Position numbers and translations under genes: made by a program. Below are positions 41,657 through 49,011 of a stretch of DNA of 64,000 nt, one piece after another. The notes beneath the pieces are model-generated. The model saw only the letters and a list, made by a program, of their open reading frames with translations, was not told the DNA's origin and made no database searches. Source of the stretch: Thermoanaerobacterium thermosulfurigenes (GTDB lineage Bacteria; Bacillota; Thermoanaerobacteria; Thermoanaerobacterales; Thermoanaerobacteraceae); assembly GCF_051201035.1 (NCBI RefSeq), contig NZ_JBPODR010000008.1:1-64000 (forward strand), in the 5' to 3' direction. Numbering within the stretch: position 1 is the stretch's first letter; every line of letters starts with the position of its first letter.

Positions 41657-44283
41657 TGAATATAAAGGACATAAAGGTGTATCGAGGCAGAAACATATAC
41701 TGTCATAGACCTGTTGTAAAGATGGTTGTAGATACAGGTGATCATGATATACCTACGAAAGACATACCTGGATTTAATGAGAGGCTTTTAAAGACAATTC
41801 CAGGTTTAAGTAAACACTGCTGCTCATACGGCTATGAAGGCGGATTTATAAAAAGGCTTGAGGAAGGAACATATCTTCCCCATGTGACCGAGCACATAAT
41901 ACTGGAGATACAAAATATGTTGGGCTATGATGTGAAATTTGGGAAAGCGCGACTTATTGATGGGCACATGTACAATGTCATTTTCGAGTACGAACTGGAA
42001 GAGTGTGCATTAAGATCTGCAAAGTTAGCAGTAAAAATGGTAAATAAATTTATAAACAGTGAGGATTTTGATTTTCAGCAGGAGTTGGAGCAGATTAGAA
42101 AAGTCGTCGTAGAAGTGGAATTAGGGCCCAGCACGATGGCTATAAAAAAAGCTGCTGAAGAAGCATCAATACCTGTGACGCGAGTAGGAAATGGCAGCAT
42201 ATTGAGGCTTGGGTATGGCCGCTATCAAAAGATGATAGAAGGTACCATAACGCAAAATACCAGTTGCATTGCCGTAGACATAGCATGCGATAAAATTCTT
42301 ACGAAAAAAATAATCAAAGAATATGGATTGCCAGTTCCTGAAGGAGATGTGGCGTACAATGAAAATGATGCTATTGCCATAGCTGAGGAAATTGGATATC
42401 CAGTTGTAGTTAAGCCTTACAACGGCAATCAAGGAAAAGGCGTCTTTTTAAACCTTTCTAACAAGGAGGAACTTATTGTTGCTTACAGAAATGCTAAAAA
42501 TATAAGCGATATTGTCATAGTGGAAAAGCACATCAAAGGTAAAAATTATAGAGTTTTAGTCGTAGGCGACAGAGTGGTGGCAGTGGCTGAGAGAATACCT
42601 GCAAGAGTATTAGGGGATGGCGTACATGCGATAAGAGAGCTGGTGGAGATAGAAAATGAAAATCCTTTAAGAGGTATTGGACACGAAAAACCTCTTACGA
42701 AGATAAATATAGACAACATTTCTCAATTCGTCTTAAAAAAGCAGGGTTACAACATAGATGATATTCCCCAAAAAGGCGTGTACGTTTATTTTAGAGAAAG
42801 TGCTAATTTAAGCACCGGTGGAACGGCAGTAGATAGGACAAAAGAAATACATCCAGATAATATTGAAATAGCTGTAAGAGCAGCTAAAGCCATAGGACTC
42901 GATATTGCAGGAATTGATATCACTATGGAAAATATATCGCTGCCTTTAAATAGGGAGAATGGTGCAATAATTGAAGTCAATGCAGCGCCTGGAATAAGGA
43001 TGCACCACTATCCGTCACAAGGGAAACCAAGAGATGTAGCTAAGGCAATAATAGATATGCTTTATCCTAAGGGAAGCAAAGCTACAATACCAATCATATC
43101 AGTGACGGGGACAAATGGAAAGACTACCACTGTGAGGATGATATCACATATACTTAGGACATATGGTTATACGGTAGGCATGACTTCAACTGACGGTATC
43201 TACGTAGATGATGTGTGCATATACAAAGGCGACAATTCAGGGCCGAAAAGCGCCAGAACATGCCTTGCAGACAAAAATATCGATGCAGCAGTTTTGGAAA
43301 CTGCCAGAGGTGGCATAGTGAGAGAAGGCTTAGGATATGATTTAGCTGATATTGGCATAATCACTAATATATCAGAAGATCACCTTGGGATAGAGGGCAT
43401 TGAAACATTAGAAGATCTGGCTTTTGTAAAATCACTGGTTGTTGAGGCAGTAAAAAAGGATGGCTATTCTGTACTAAATGCAGACGATCCTATGACACCA
43501 TACATAGCGAAAAGAGCAAAGGGAAAGATCATATACTTTTCGATGCACGAAAACAACCTGACGATAAAAAGGCATCTTGAGAATGGTGGAATATCTGTAT
43601 ATTTAAAGGACGATACTATAGTCATAGCAAATGGCGAAATCATACCTATTGTGAAGGTCGATGAGATTCCAGCTACGCTAAACGGCAAAGTCTTGTACAA
43701 TGTGGAAAATGCCATGGCGGCAATTTCTGCATGCTATGGAATAAAGATTCCAGTTAATGTAATATCGAGAGGAATTAGGTCTTTTTACTGTGATGAAAAC
43801 CACAATCCAGGCAGATTTAACATATTCAACATAGGAAGCTTTAGAGTATTGGTAGATTATGGCCATAACATCGATGGAATAAAAAAAGTTATAGAATCTG
43901 CTCGCAAATTAAATCCAAATCGTTTAATCGGCGTCATAGGTGTGCCTGGTGACAGAAGCGATTCAAGCACACTGAAGGTGGGAGAGATATGTGGGGAAGG
44001 ATTTGACAAAGTCTACATAAAAGAAGACTTGGATTTAAGAGGGAGAAAACCAGGTGAAGTGGCAAAACTTCTTGAGATAGGCGTCTTAAAAGGTGGGCTT
44101 TCTAAAGAAGATGTAAAGGTGATCTTGAAAGAAGTGGATGCACTAAAAGCAGCAATGTATGAAGCAATGCCAGGCGATCTGATAGTCATATTCTATGAAA
44201 AGTACACACCGATAATCGATGCGATAAACAATTTTATAAGATTAAGCCAATTTAATATCAATGAAAGCAAAGAAAGGGCGTGA
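41656..44283 (+). CDS. cphA: Cyanophycin synthetase
   Basis: Non-ribosomal synthesis of multi-L-arginyl-poly-L-aspartate, an intracellular nitrogen store. Three parts are seen: an N-terminal domain (1-160), an ATP-grasp domain (about 215-475, VVKPYNGNQGKGVFLN and INVE-type EVNAAPGIRMH) that adds Asp, and a Mur-ligase-like domain (from about 480, VTGTNGKTTTVRMI) that adds Arg. At 875 residues it is of normal size for a full CphA. The last codons lie in the palindrome shared with yyaC. No internal frameshift is visible. Confidence 0.96.
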   Translation: MNIKDIKVYRGRNIYCHRPVVKMVVDTGDHDIPTKDIPGFNERLLKTIPGLSKHCCSYGYEGGFIKRLEEGTYLPHVTEHIILEIQNMLGYDVKFGKARLIDGHMYNVIFEYELEECALRSAKLAVKMVNKFINSEDFDFQQELEQIRKVVVEVELGPSTMAIKKAAEEASIPVTRVGNGSILRLGYGRYQKMIEGTITQNTSCIAVDIACDKILTKKIIKEYGLPVPEGDVAYNENDAIAIAEEIGYPVVVKPYNGNQGKGVFLNLSNKEELIVAYRNAKNISDIVIVEKHIKGKNYRVLVVGDRVVAVAERIPARVLGDGVHAIRELVEIENENPLRGIGHEKPLTKINIDNISQFVLKKQGYNIDDIPQKGVYVYFRESANLSTGGTAVDRTKEIHPDNIEIAVRAAKAIGLDIAGIDITMENISLPLNRENGAIIEVNAAPGIRMHHYPSQGKPRDVAKAIIDMLYPKGSKATIPIISVTGTNGKTTTVRMISHILRTYGYTVGMTSTDGIYVDDVCIYKGDNSGPKSARTCLADKNIDAAVLETARGGIVREGLGYDLADIGIITNISEDHLGIEGIETLEDLAFVKSLVVEAVKKDGYSVLNADDPMTPYIAKRAKGKIIYFSMHENNLTIKRHLENGGISVYLKDDTIVIANGEIIPIVKVDEIPATLNGKVLYNVENAMAAISACYGIKIPVNVISRGIRSFYCDENHNPGRFNIFNIGSFRVLVDYGHNIDGIKKVIESARKLNPNRLIGVIGVPGDRSDSSTLKVGEICGEGFDKVYIKEDLDLRGRKPGEVAKLLEIGVLKGGLSKEDVKVILKEVDALKAAMYEAMPGDLIVIFYEKYTPIIDAINNFIRLSQFNINESKERA

Positions 44284-44299
44284 TTTACGCCCTTTCTTT
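44269..44299. terminator. Bidirectional terminator shared by cphA and yyaC, inside both coding ends
   Basis: AAAGAAAGGGCGT (44269-44281) and ACGCCCTTTCTTT (44287-44299) are perfectly complementary over 13 bp around GATTT. The arms encode the last four residues (KERA) of both convergent genes, and both stop codons lie in the loop region. Confidence 0.85.
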
Positions 44300-44839
44300 G
44301 AGGTTTATGATGTTCATTATAGATTGTGTTATGCCGTACGTTATTATATCTGCCATTTTCATAACGATATTAAGCCGCGTATTCTGCAGAACCATAAATT
44401 CCATAAAACCTGATATATTTACTATTCCGGTTACGTACATGTTTCCGATAGGAGGCAAATCCTTAGAAACACCGGCGCCAGGTTTTATAGATCCTTCACC
44501 TATTGATATGCACCCTACGTGGTTTAAAGAGCCAAGACATGCATCTACAGCAACTATAAAAGGATTCTTATGTACTTTGTTTATTGTATTTAAAGTTTCA
44601 TTTAAGTTTTTAGCGTGGACAGGTTCATTTAATGTGCCGTATATGCCTATTTTATCAGAGAAATAGTTTTTTAATTTGTATCCCACGATAGGTCCCAGGC
44701 TATCTCCTGTGGATCTATCAGTGCCGATACATACTATGACAAATTCGTCCTTAAAATTAAACAATTTATTAAAACATCTTGAAAATTCAAGGCTAAAATC
44801 GCTGTAACAAGTTTTGTCATTTATGTTTATCAGTTTCAT
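44285..44839 (-). CDS. yyaC: Spore protein YyaC (DUF1256, GPR-like fold)
   Basis: 184-residue protein of the YyaC family, related in fold to the germination protease GPR. The conserved CIGTDRSTGDSLGPIVG and VDACLG segments hold the acidic residues of the family, and GEGSIKPGAGVSKDLPPIG is the family hallmark. Expected in spore-forming Firmicutes near parB/noc. Whether it is an active protease is not established. Convergent with cphA and sharing its terminator; the 44840-44976 gap to the divergent cvpA gene holds only A/T-rich sequence, with a TATAAT at 44945-44950 on the plus strand. Confidence 0.92.
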   Translation of the reverse strand: MKLININDKTCYSDFSLEFSRCFNKLFNFKDEFVIVCIGTDRSTGDSLGPIVGYKLKNYFSDKIGIYGTLNEPVHAKNLNETLNTINKVHKNPFIVAVDACLGSLNHVGCISIGEGSIKPGAGVSKDLPPIGNMYVTGIVNISGFMEFMVLQNTRLNIVMKMADIITYGITQSIMNIINLKERA

Positions 44840-44976
44840 TGTAGCCCATCTCCTTTAAGCAATCTCATATTTATTTTTCACAATTTTTACCTTGTTAATA
44901 CACTGATGACATTTTAGGTTGAAAACAAATGTAGATATGTGTATTATAATAGTAGTTGCATTTTAAGGTGGTTTAT

Positions 44977-45510
44977 ATGAATATTGTTGATGTGGCAATA
45001 CTTTTGATAATAGCTTATTTTATATATACTGGCTTCATCAAGGGATTTATCATGACTCTATATGGGATGGCCAGCATTGTGCTATCATGGATTTTGACTA
45101 AAAGATTTTATCCAGTTGTAGAACAATTAATATTGAGAAATAATAAATTGGTAAGTTTTATAGTGAAGATTACAGGATACGGTGATGCGGTTTTAAGCGG
45201 TGCATCGACGAAGATGATTGTCATATTAATAAGTTTTGTATTTACGTTTTTGATGTCTTTGCTTTTTTTAAAAACCGTTGCAGTAATTATCAATAAGTTG
45301 ATGGATTATCCTGTCATAAGGACTTTCAACAGAATCGGTGGTGGAATTTTAGGCGCTATAGAAGGATTTGCATTTCTATTTCTGCTGTTTGGATTGTTAA
45401 GTGTAGTAAATAGTATGTTGCCATTAAGTTATTGGACTTACATAGAAAAGTCTCAATTTGCAAAGCTGTTTTTGACAGATAAGGACTTTGTTAAACTGCT
45501 TTTGCTTTAA
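44977..45510 (+). CDS. CvpA family membrane protein
   Basis: 177 residues with four predicted membrane helices (about 4-22, 27-45, 75-100, 120-150). The VDVAILLIIAYFIYTGFIKGF start is the CvpA pattern (N-terminal D, then YxGFxKGF). CvpA proteins are named from colicin V production; their general role is unclear, with links to envelope stress. I start at ATG 44977 because AAGGTGG stands just upstream; a frame seven codons longer has no ribosome site. The mechanosensitive channel gene follows. Confidence 0.85.
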   Translation: MNIVDVAILLIIAYFIYTGFIKGFIMTLYGMASIVLSWILTKRFYPVVEQLILRNNKLVSFIVKITGYGDAVLSGASTKMIVILISFVFTFLMSLLFLKTVAVIINKLMDYPVIRTFNRIGGGILGAIEGFAFLFLLFGLLSVVNSMLPLSYWTYIEKSQFAKLFLTDKDFVKLLLL

Positions 45511-45527
45511 ATGAAAGGATGTTTAAA

Positions 45528-46406
45528 TTGGATTACATAAGTAGATTTTACGATCAAATATTGAAGCTTTACGATATAAAAATTTTTGGAACTGCTTTTG
45601 ACATAATAAAAGTCATCATAATAGCCTATATTGCCAAAAAGTTAGGGTATCTTTTAATAGATCGATTTTACATAATGCAAGAGAAGTCAAAACTTCAATT
45701 TTCTGAGCGAAAAGTAAAGACTCTTTCTTCACTTACGAAAAATATTTTAAAGTACGTCATATATTTTGTAGCTGTTTATTCTATTCTTGAGATATTAGGG
45801 CTTAAAATGGGTTCGATATTGGCTGTTGCTGGTATAGGCAGCCTTGCTGTAGGATTTGGAGCACAAAGCCTTGTGAAAGACGTCATTACTGGTTTTTTCA
45901 TAATATTTGAAGACCAATTTGGTGTAGGGGACTACATAACAATAAACAATTTCTCTGGTACTGTGGAGGAGATCGGGCTTAGAGTCACAAAAATAAGGGA
46001 TTTCTCGGGTGATTTAAACATCATACCAAATGGAGAGATAACATCTGTGACAAACCATTCAAAAGGTGCTATGAGAGCTCTTGTGGCTGTATCCGTATCT
46101 TATGAAGAAGATGTAGATAGGGTCATAGAAGCTCTTAATGAGATATGCGAAGAAATGAAAAGGGATAGAACCGACCTTTTAGATGGTCCAAAAGTTCTTG
46201 GAATAACAAACTTTAAAGATTCCACAGTGGAAATAACTGTAGTAGCAATGGCAAAGCCAATGCAGCAGTGGGCTGTTGAAAGGGATCTAAGGTACAGGAT
46301 TAAGAAGCTTTTTAAAGACTACAACATTGATTTGCCATATCCTCACATGAATGTGTCAATCGAAGACAAAAATAAAAAGGGTGATGTCAGTGCCGAAAGA
46401 GATTAA
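45528..46406 (+). CDS. mscS: Small-conductance mechanosensitive channel, MscS family
   Basis: About 292 residues. An N-terminal helix, two further helices, then the pore-lining helix ILAVAGIGSLAVGFGAQSLVKDVITGFFI with the glycine/alanine packing pattern of MscS TM3, then the beta domain (DYITINNFSGTVEEIGLRVT) and a C-terminal alpha/beta domain. It opens under hypo-osmotic shock. Start is probably TTG 45528 (9 nt after AAAGG); ATG 45519 directly abuts that site. The DUF951 gene starts within its last codons. Confidence 0.92.
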   Translation: MDYISRFYDQILKLYDIKIFGTAFDIIKVIIIAYIAKKLGYLLIDRFYIMQEKSKLQFSERKVKTLSSLTKNILKYVIYFVAVYSILEILGLKMGSILAVAGIGSLAVGFGAQSLVKDVITGFFIIFEDQFGVGDYITINNFSGTVEEIGLRVTKIRDFSGDLNIIPNGEITSVTNHSKGAMRALVAVSVSYEEDVDRVIEALNEICEEMKRDRTDLLDGPKVLGITNFKDSTVEITVVAMAKPMQQWAVERDLRYRIKKLFKDYNIDLPYPHMNVSIEDKNKKGDVSAERD

Positions 46407-46596
46407 TGTAGGTGATATTGTAAAAATGAAGAAAGTTCATCCTTGTGGCAATGATGAGTGGGAAGTGCTTAGGGTTGGGATGGACATAAGGATAAAGTGT
46501 TTAAAGTGCGGCAGGATGGTTTTAATGCCCAGGCCCAAATTTGAAAAAGGAATGAAAAAAGTGATAAAAACTGTTGAAAAACCAAATGAACAATGA
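46390..46596 (+). CDS. DUF951 family protein (YyzM-like)
   Basis: 68-residue protein: EINVGDIVKMKKVHPCGNDE then WEVLRVGMDIRIKCLKCGRM. Three cysteines (HPCG and CLKCG) are conserved in the family and suggest zinc binding. The DUF951/YyzM family is small, widespread in Firmicutes beside rpsF, and of unknown function. GTG 46390 is 8 nt after AAAAAGGG and matches homologue starts; ATG 46384 is too close to that site. Starts inside mscS, and the rpsF promoter overlaps its 3' end. Confidence 0.85.
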   Translation: MPKEINVGDIVKMKKVHPCGNDEWEVLRVGMDIRIKCLKCGRMVLMPRPKFEKGMKKVIKTVEKPNEQ

Positions 46597-46602
46597 TAAA
46601 AT
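46574..46602 (+). promoter_or_regulatory. Promoter of rpsF-ssb-rpsR
   Basis: TTGAAA (46574-46579), 17 nt, TAAAAT (46597-46602). The predicted start site falls at about the beginning of the S6:S18-type leader hairpin. The -35 lies inside the DUF951 gene. Confidence 0.65.
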
Positions 46603-46608
46603 AACAAT

Positions 46609-46647
46609 ATGGATTGCCGCCTTGCCCAATAGGGCCGTAAAGTCCAT
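46609..46647 (+). promoter_or_regulatory. S6:S18-binding leader of rpsF
   Basis: The leader folds as ATGGA...TCCAT (46609-46613 / 46643-46647) with an inner CTT-GCCC / GGGC...AAG helix and exposed CCG elements (GCCGCC and GGCCG). This is the design of the known S6:S18 mRNA-binding motif, which mimics the 16S rRNA site and mediates feedback by the S6-S18 dimer. The AAGGAGGTG ribosome site follows directly. Confidence 0.75.
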
Positions 46648-46661
46648 AAGGAGGTGAAAGA

Positions 46662-46949
46662 ATGAGAGCGTATGAAACAATATTCATAATTTCTCCAGAT
46701 GTAAATGACGAGGCAAGACCTGCTTTAATTGAGAAATTTAAAAATCTCATAACAGAAAAAGGTGGAGAAATTACTAAAGTTGATGAGTGGGGCAGAAAAA
46801 AGCTTGCATATGAAATCGATAAGAAAACTGAAGGATATTATGTATTGATGAACTTTACAAGCAATGTAGATGTCCCACATGAACTTGAAAGAGTATACAA
46901 GATCACAGACGGTATATTGAGATACTTAATCGTAAAAGTTGATAAATAA
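46662..46949 (+). CDS. rpsF: 30S ribosomal protein S6
   Basis: 95 residues: MRAYETIFIISPDVNDE, then ITKVDEWGRKKLAYEIDK and GYYVLMNF, the ferredoxin-like S6 fold that pairs with S18 on the 30S platform. AAGGAGGTG precedes the ATG. First gene of the conserved rpsF-ssb-rpsR operon and probably autoregulated through the upstream leader. Confidence 0.97.
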   Translation: MRAYETIFIISPDVNDEARPALIEKFKNLITEKGGEITKVDEWGRKKLAYEIDKKTEGYYVLMNFTSNVDVPHELERVYKITDGILRYLIVKVDK

Positions 46950-46967
46950 TGAACGATAGGTGGGTTA

Positions 46968-47417
46968 ATGATGTTGAATAAGGTTATATTGATAGGCCGT
47001 TTGACTAAAGATCCTGTCCTTAAGTATGCTTCTGCAAACATGGTTCCTGTGACCACATTTACACTTGCTGTCAATAGGAATTACACGCAGCAGAACGGAG
47101 ACAGGCTGGCTGATTTTATACCCATCGTTACATGGAGAAAGCTGGCAGAAGTTTGTGGAAATAATCTTAAAAAGGGAAGATTGGTGGCTGTGTCCGGCAG
47201 CATTCAAACTCGCACATGGGATGATAATAGCGGCAATCGCCACTGGGTTACGGAAGTTGTGGCAGACGAAGTCAAATTTTTGGACTCAAATAAATCCAGC
47301 GGTAGCGATCCTATGCCAGATCTAAGTAAGGATATTCATAATTTTGATATCGACTTAGATGGCGGCGATTTTGATGGGTTCAGTCCGGTAGAGTCAGAAG
47401 ATGATCTTCCATTCTAA
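46968..47417 (+). CDS. ssb: Single-stranded DNA-binding protein
   Basis: 149 residues. The OB fold opens LNKVILIGRLTKDPVLKYA, contains FTLAVNRNYTQQNGDRLADFIP and VSGSIQTRTWDD; an acidic, glycine-rich linker ends in the partner-binding tip DDLPF. Two adjacent ATG codons (46968 and 46971) can start it; GGTGGG lies upstream. Located between rpsF and rpsR as in most Firmicutes, which marks it as the essential replication SSB. Confidence 0.97.
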   Translation: MMLNKVILIGRLTKDPVLKYASANMVPVTTFTLAVNRNYTQQNGDRLADFIPIVTWRKLAEVCGNNLKKGRLVAVSGSIQTRTWDDNSGNRHWVTEVVADEVKFLDSNKSSGSDPMPDLSKDIHNFDIDLDGGDFDGFSPVESEDDLPF

Positions 47418-47426
47418 GGAGGGTAG

Positions 47427-47696
47427 ATGATGTCAAACAACAACAGCAATTCTAAGGAAAATTCCGCTCAAAAGAGGAAAAATAGAAAAGCTAAGAAAAA
47501 AGTATGCGCTTTTTGCGCTGACAGGATAGATTATATAGATTACAAGGAAGTGGGAAAGCTTCGCAAATATATAACTGAAAGAGGCAAGATACTTCCGAGA
47601 AGAATAACAGGAAACTGTGCTATACATCAAAGACAGCTTACAGTTGCTATAAAAAGAGCGAGACAGATTGCACTACTACCATATACAGCCGAATAA
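47427..47696 (+). CDS. rpsR: 30S ribosomal protein S18
   Basis: 89 residues. Core KVCAFCADRIDYIDYKEVGK and LPRRITGNCAIHQRQLTVAI with three cysteines (CAFC, NC), i.e. the zinc-binding C+ type of S18. A 25-residue Asn/Lys-rich N-terminal extension precedes the core. The start is one of two adjacent ATGs after GGAGGG. Last gene of the operon. Confidence 0.97.
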   Translation: MMSNNNSNSKENSAQKRKNRKAKKKVCAFCADRIDYIDYKEVGKLRKYITERGKILPRRITGNCAIHQRQLTVAIKRARQIALLPYTAE

Positions 47697-47707
47697 TGAT
47701 ATAATAT

Positions 47708-47736
47708 AGAGAGGGTCAAACCCTCTCTTGTTTTTC
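47708..47736 (+). terminator. Terminator after rpsR
   Basis: AGAGAGGGT (47708-47716), CAA loop, ACCCTCTCT (47720-47728), then TGTTTTT. Confidence 0.92.
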
Positions 47737-47757
47737 ATGTGTTTAAGGTGGGATATT

Positions 47758-48054
47758 ATGGAGAATAATTTTGATATAATGAGAAATATTAAGAGTTTGG
47801 AAAATTTAAAAGTTGAGCTTTTATCGAAAACTGCATCAGTTTTTAAAAATTTTAATAATGACGAATTACCTCAGGAATTGATAGATGATATATGTCATGT
47901 GATAATAATAGGATATCTTCTCGGTAATAAATTGGGGTATGATTTTAAAGAAATTGATGATGAAATTTTAAAGAGGATAAGGTCTATTTCGGCAGAAATA
48001 GAAGAAGATGCGCAAAATTACAGAGAACTCGCAGAGCACATTAAGAAAAGGTAA
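47758..48054 (+). CDS. MazG-like family protein
   Basis: 98 residues, all-helical and acidic. The segment VFKNFNNDELPQELIDDICHVIIIGYLLGNKLGY resembles the MazG-like family that lies next to yybS/rpsR in many thermophilic clostridia. True MazG enzymes hydrolyse nucleoside triphosphates with an ExxE...D metal set; that set is not clearly visible, so activity is doubtful. ATG 47758 follows AAGGTGGGA, and an upstream in-frame start overlaps the terminator. yybS follows after 21 nt. Confidence 0.7.
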   Translation: MENNFDIMRNIKSLENLKVELLSKTASVFKNFNNDELPQELIDDICHVIIIGYLLGNKLGYDFKEIDDEILKRIRSISAEIEEDAQNYRELAEHIKKR

Positions 48055-48075
48055 GACTTTCATGGAGGATAAAAA

Positions 48076-48975
48076 ATGAGCAGCAAAAACATCGTAAATG
48101 GAGCTTTAATGGTGGCTGTAGCGGTTATAATGGTTTTGATTGGGTCATATGTACTGCCGCTTTTTTTCATACTGTTTTTTGTGTCAGTACCTGTAAGCGT
48201 GGTTGTAATAAGGAACAATAGTTTGCTGTATGGCATCTTAACTACAGTTTTAATTTTTATTGCTACATTTTTGTTTACAGACATAATCACAGCTTCAATT
48301 GTGGCGGCTTTAAGCGCTATAGGGATTGCAATGGGATATTTCATTAAAAATGGCAGTACTCCTCAGGATGTGGTGATTGAAACTGGTGCAATATCTTTGG
48401 TAGGCTTTGTAGGAGCATTGTATGTCCTTAAATTATTTAGAATAAATGTAATAAAAAGCATTTTATATGACTACCAGCAAATTGGAAATCAGATATTGGA
48501 CATCTACAAAAACTCACCTGATGCAGCTTACATAAGAAACATGATAAGTTATACATTAGAGTCTTTAAAAGAGCTTATGCCATCTATCTTTGTCATAATG
48601 ATTGTCCTTATCGTCTTAGCCAACCACATGCTTCTTTCAAGGATAATGGCAAGGGAAGGCAAAGTAAAGAAATTACCTCCGTTTATGTTTTGGAGGATGC
48701 CTTACATGACGGGATGGATTTTTATAGGTGCTCTTTTGTATCAGTATTTTGTAAATTCAAGTGTTGTTGCATCTAATCTACTGTTGCTTCTATCTATAGG
48801 ATTTACCGTAAGCGGTCTTTCATATGTAAAATACTTTATGACAAAGAGATTTAATGTAAGCTCCTTAATAAGCGATGTGATATTAGTGGCACTATTTATG
48901 TTCCCGATTACTTTTTCGCTGATGACGCTACTGGGGGTCATAGATACAAGCATGAACTTGCGAAGATTTACGTGA
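48076..48975 (+). CDS. YybS family (DUF2232) membrane protein
   Basis: 299 residues, about eight hydrophobic helices, very few charged residues outside loops. The FMFWRMPYMTGWIFIGALL stretch and the C-terminal FNVSSLISDVILVALFMFPI match DUF2232/YybS. The fold is related to small-molecule ECF-type S components, but no substrate is known. Order yybS-gdpP-rplI-dnaB is conserved from Bacillus to clostridia. ATG after GGAGG. Confidence 0.85.
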   Translation: MSSKNIVNGALMVAVAVIMVLIGSYVLPLFFILFFVSVPVSVVVIRNNSLLYGILTTVLIFIATFLFTDIITASIVAALSAIGIAMGYFIKNGSTPQDVVIETGAISLVGFVGALYVLKLFRINVIKSILYDYQQIGNQILDIYKNSPDAAYIRNMISYTLESLKELMPSIFVIMIVLIVLANHMLLSRIMAREGKVKKLPPFMFWRMPYMTGWIFIGALLYQYFVNSSVVASNLLLLLSIGFTVSGLSYVKYFMTKRFNVSSLISDVILVALFMFPITFSLMTLLGVIDTSMNLRRFT

Positions 48976-49011
48976 TAAGGTTTTTGTATCCTGATTTAAG
49001 GGGATGTATTC

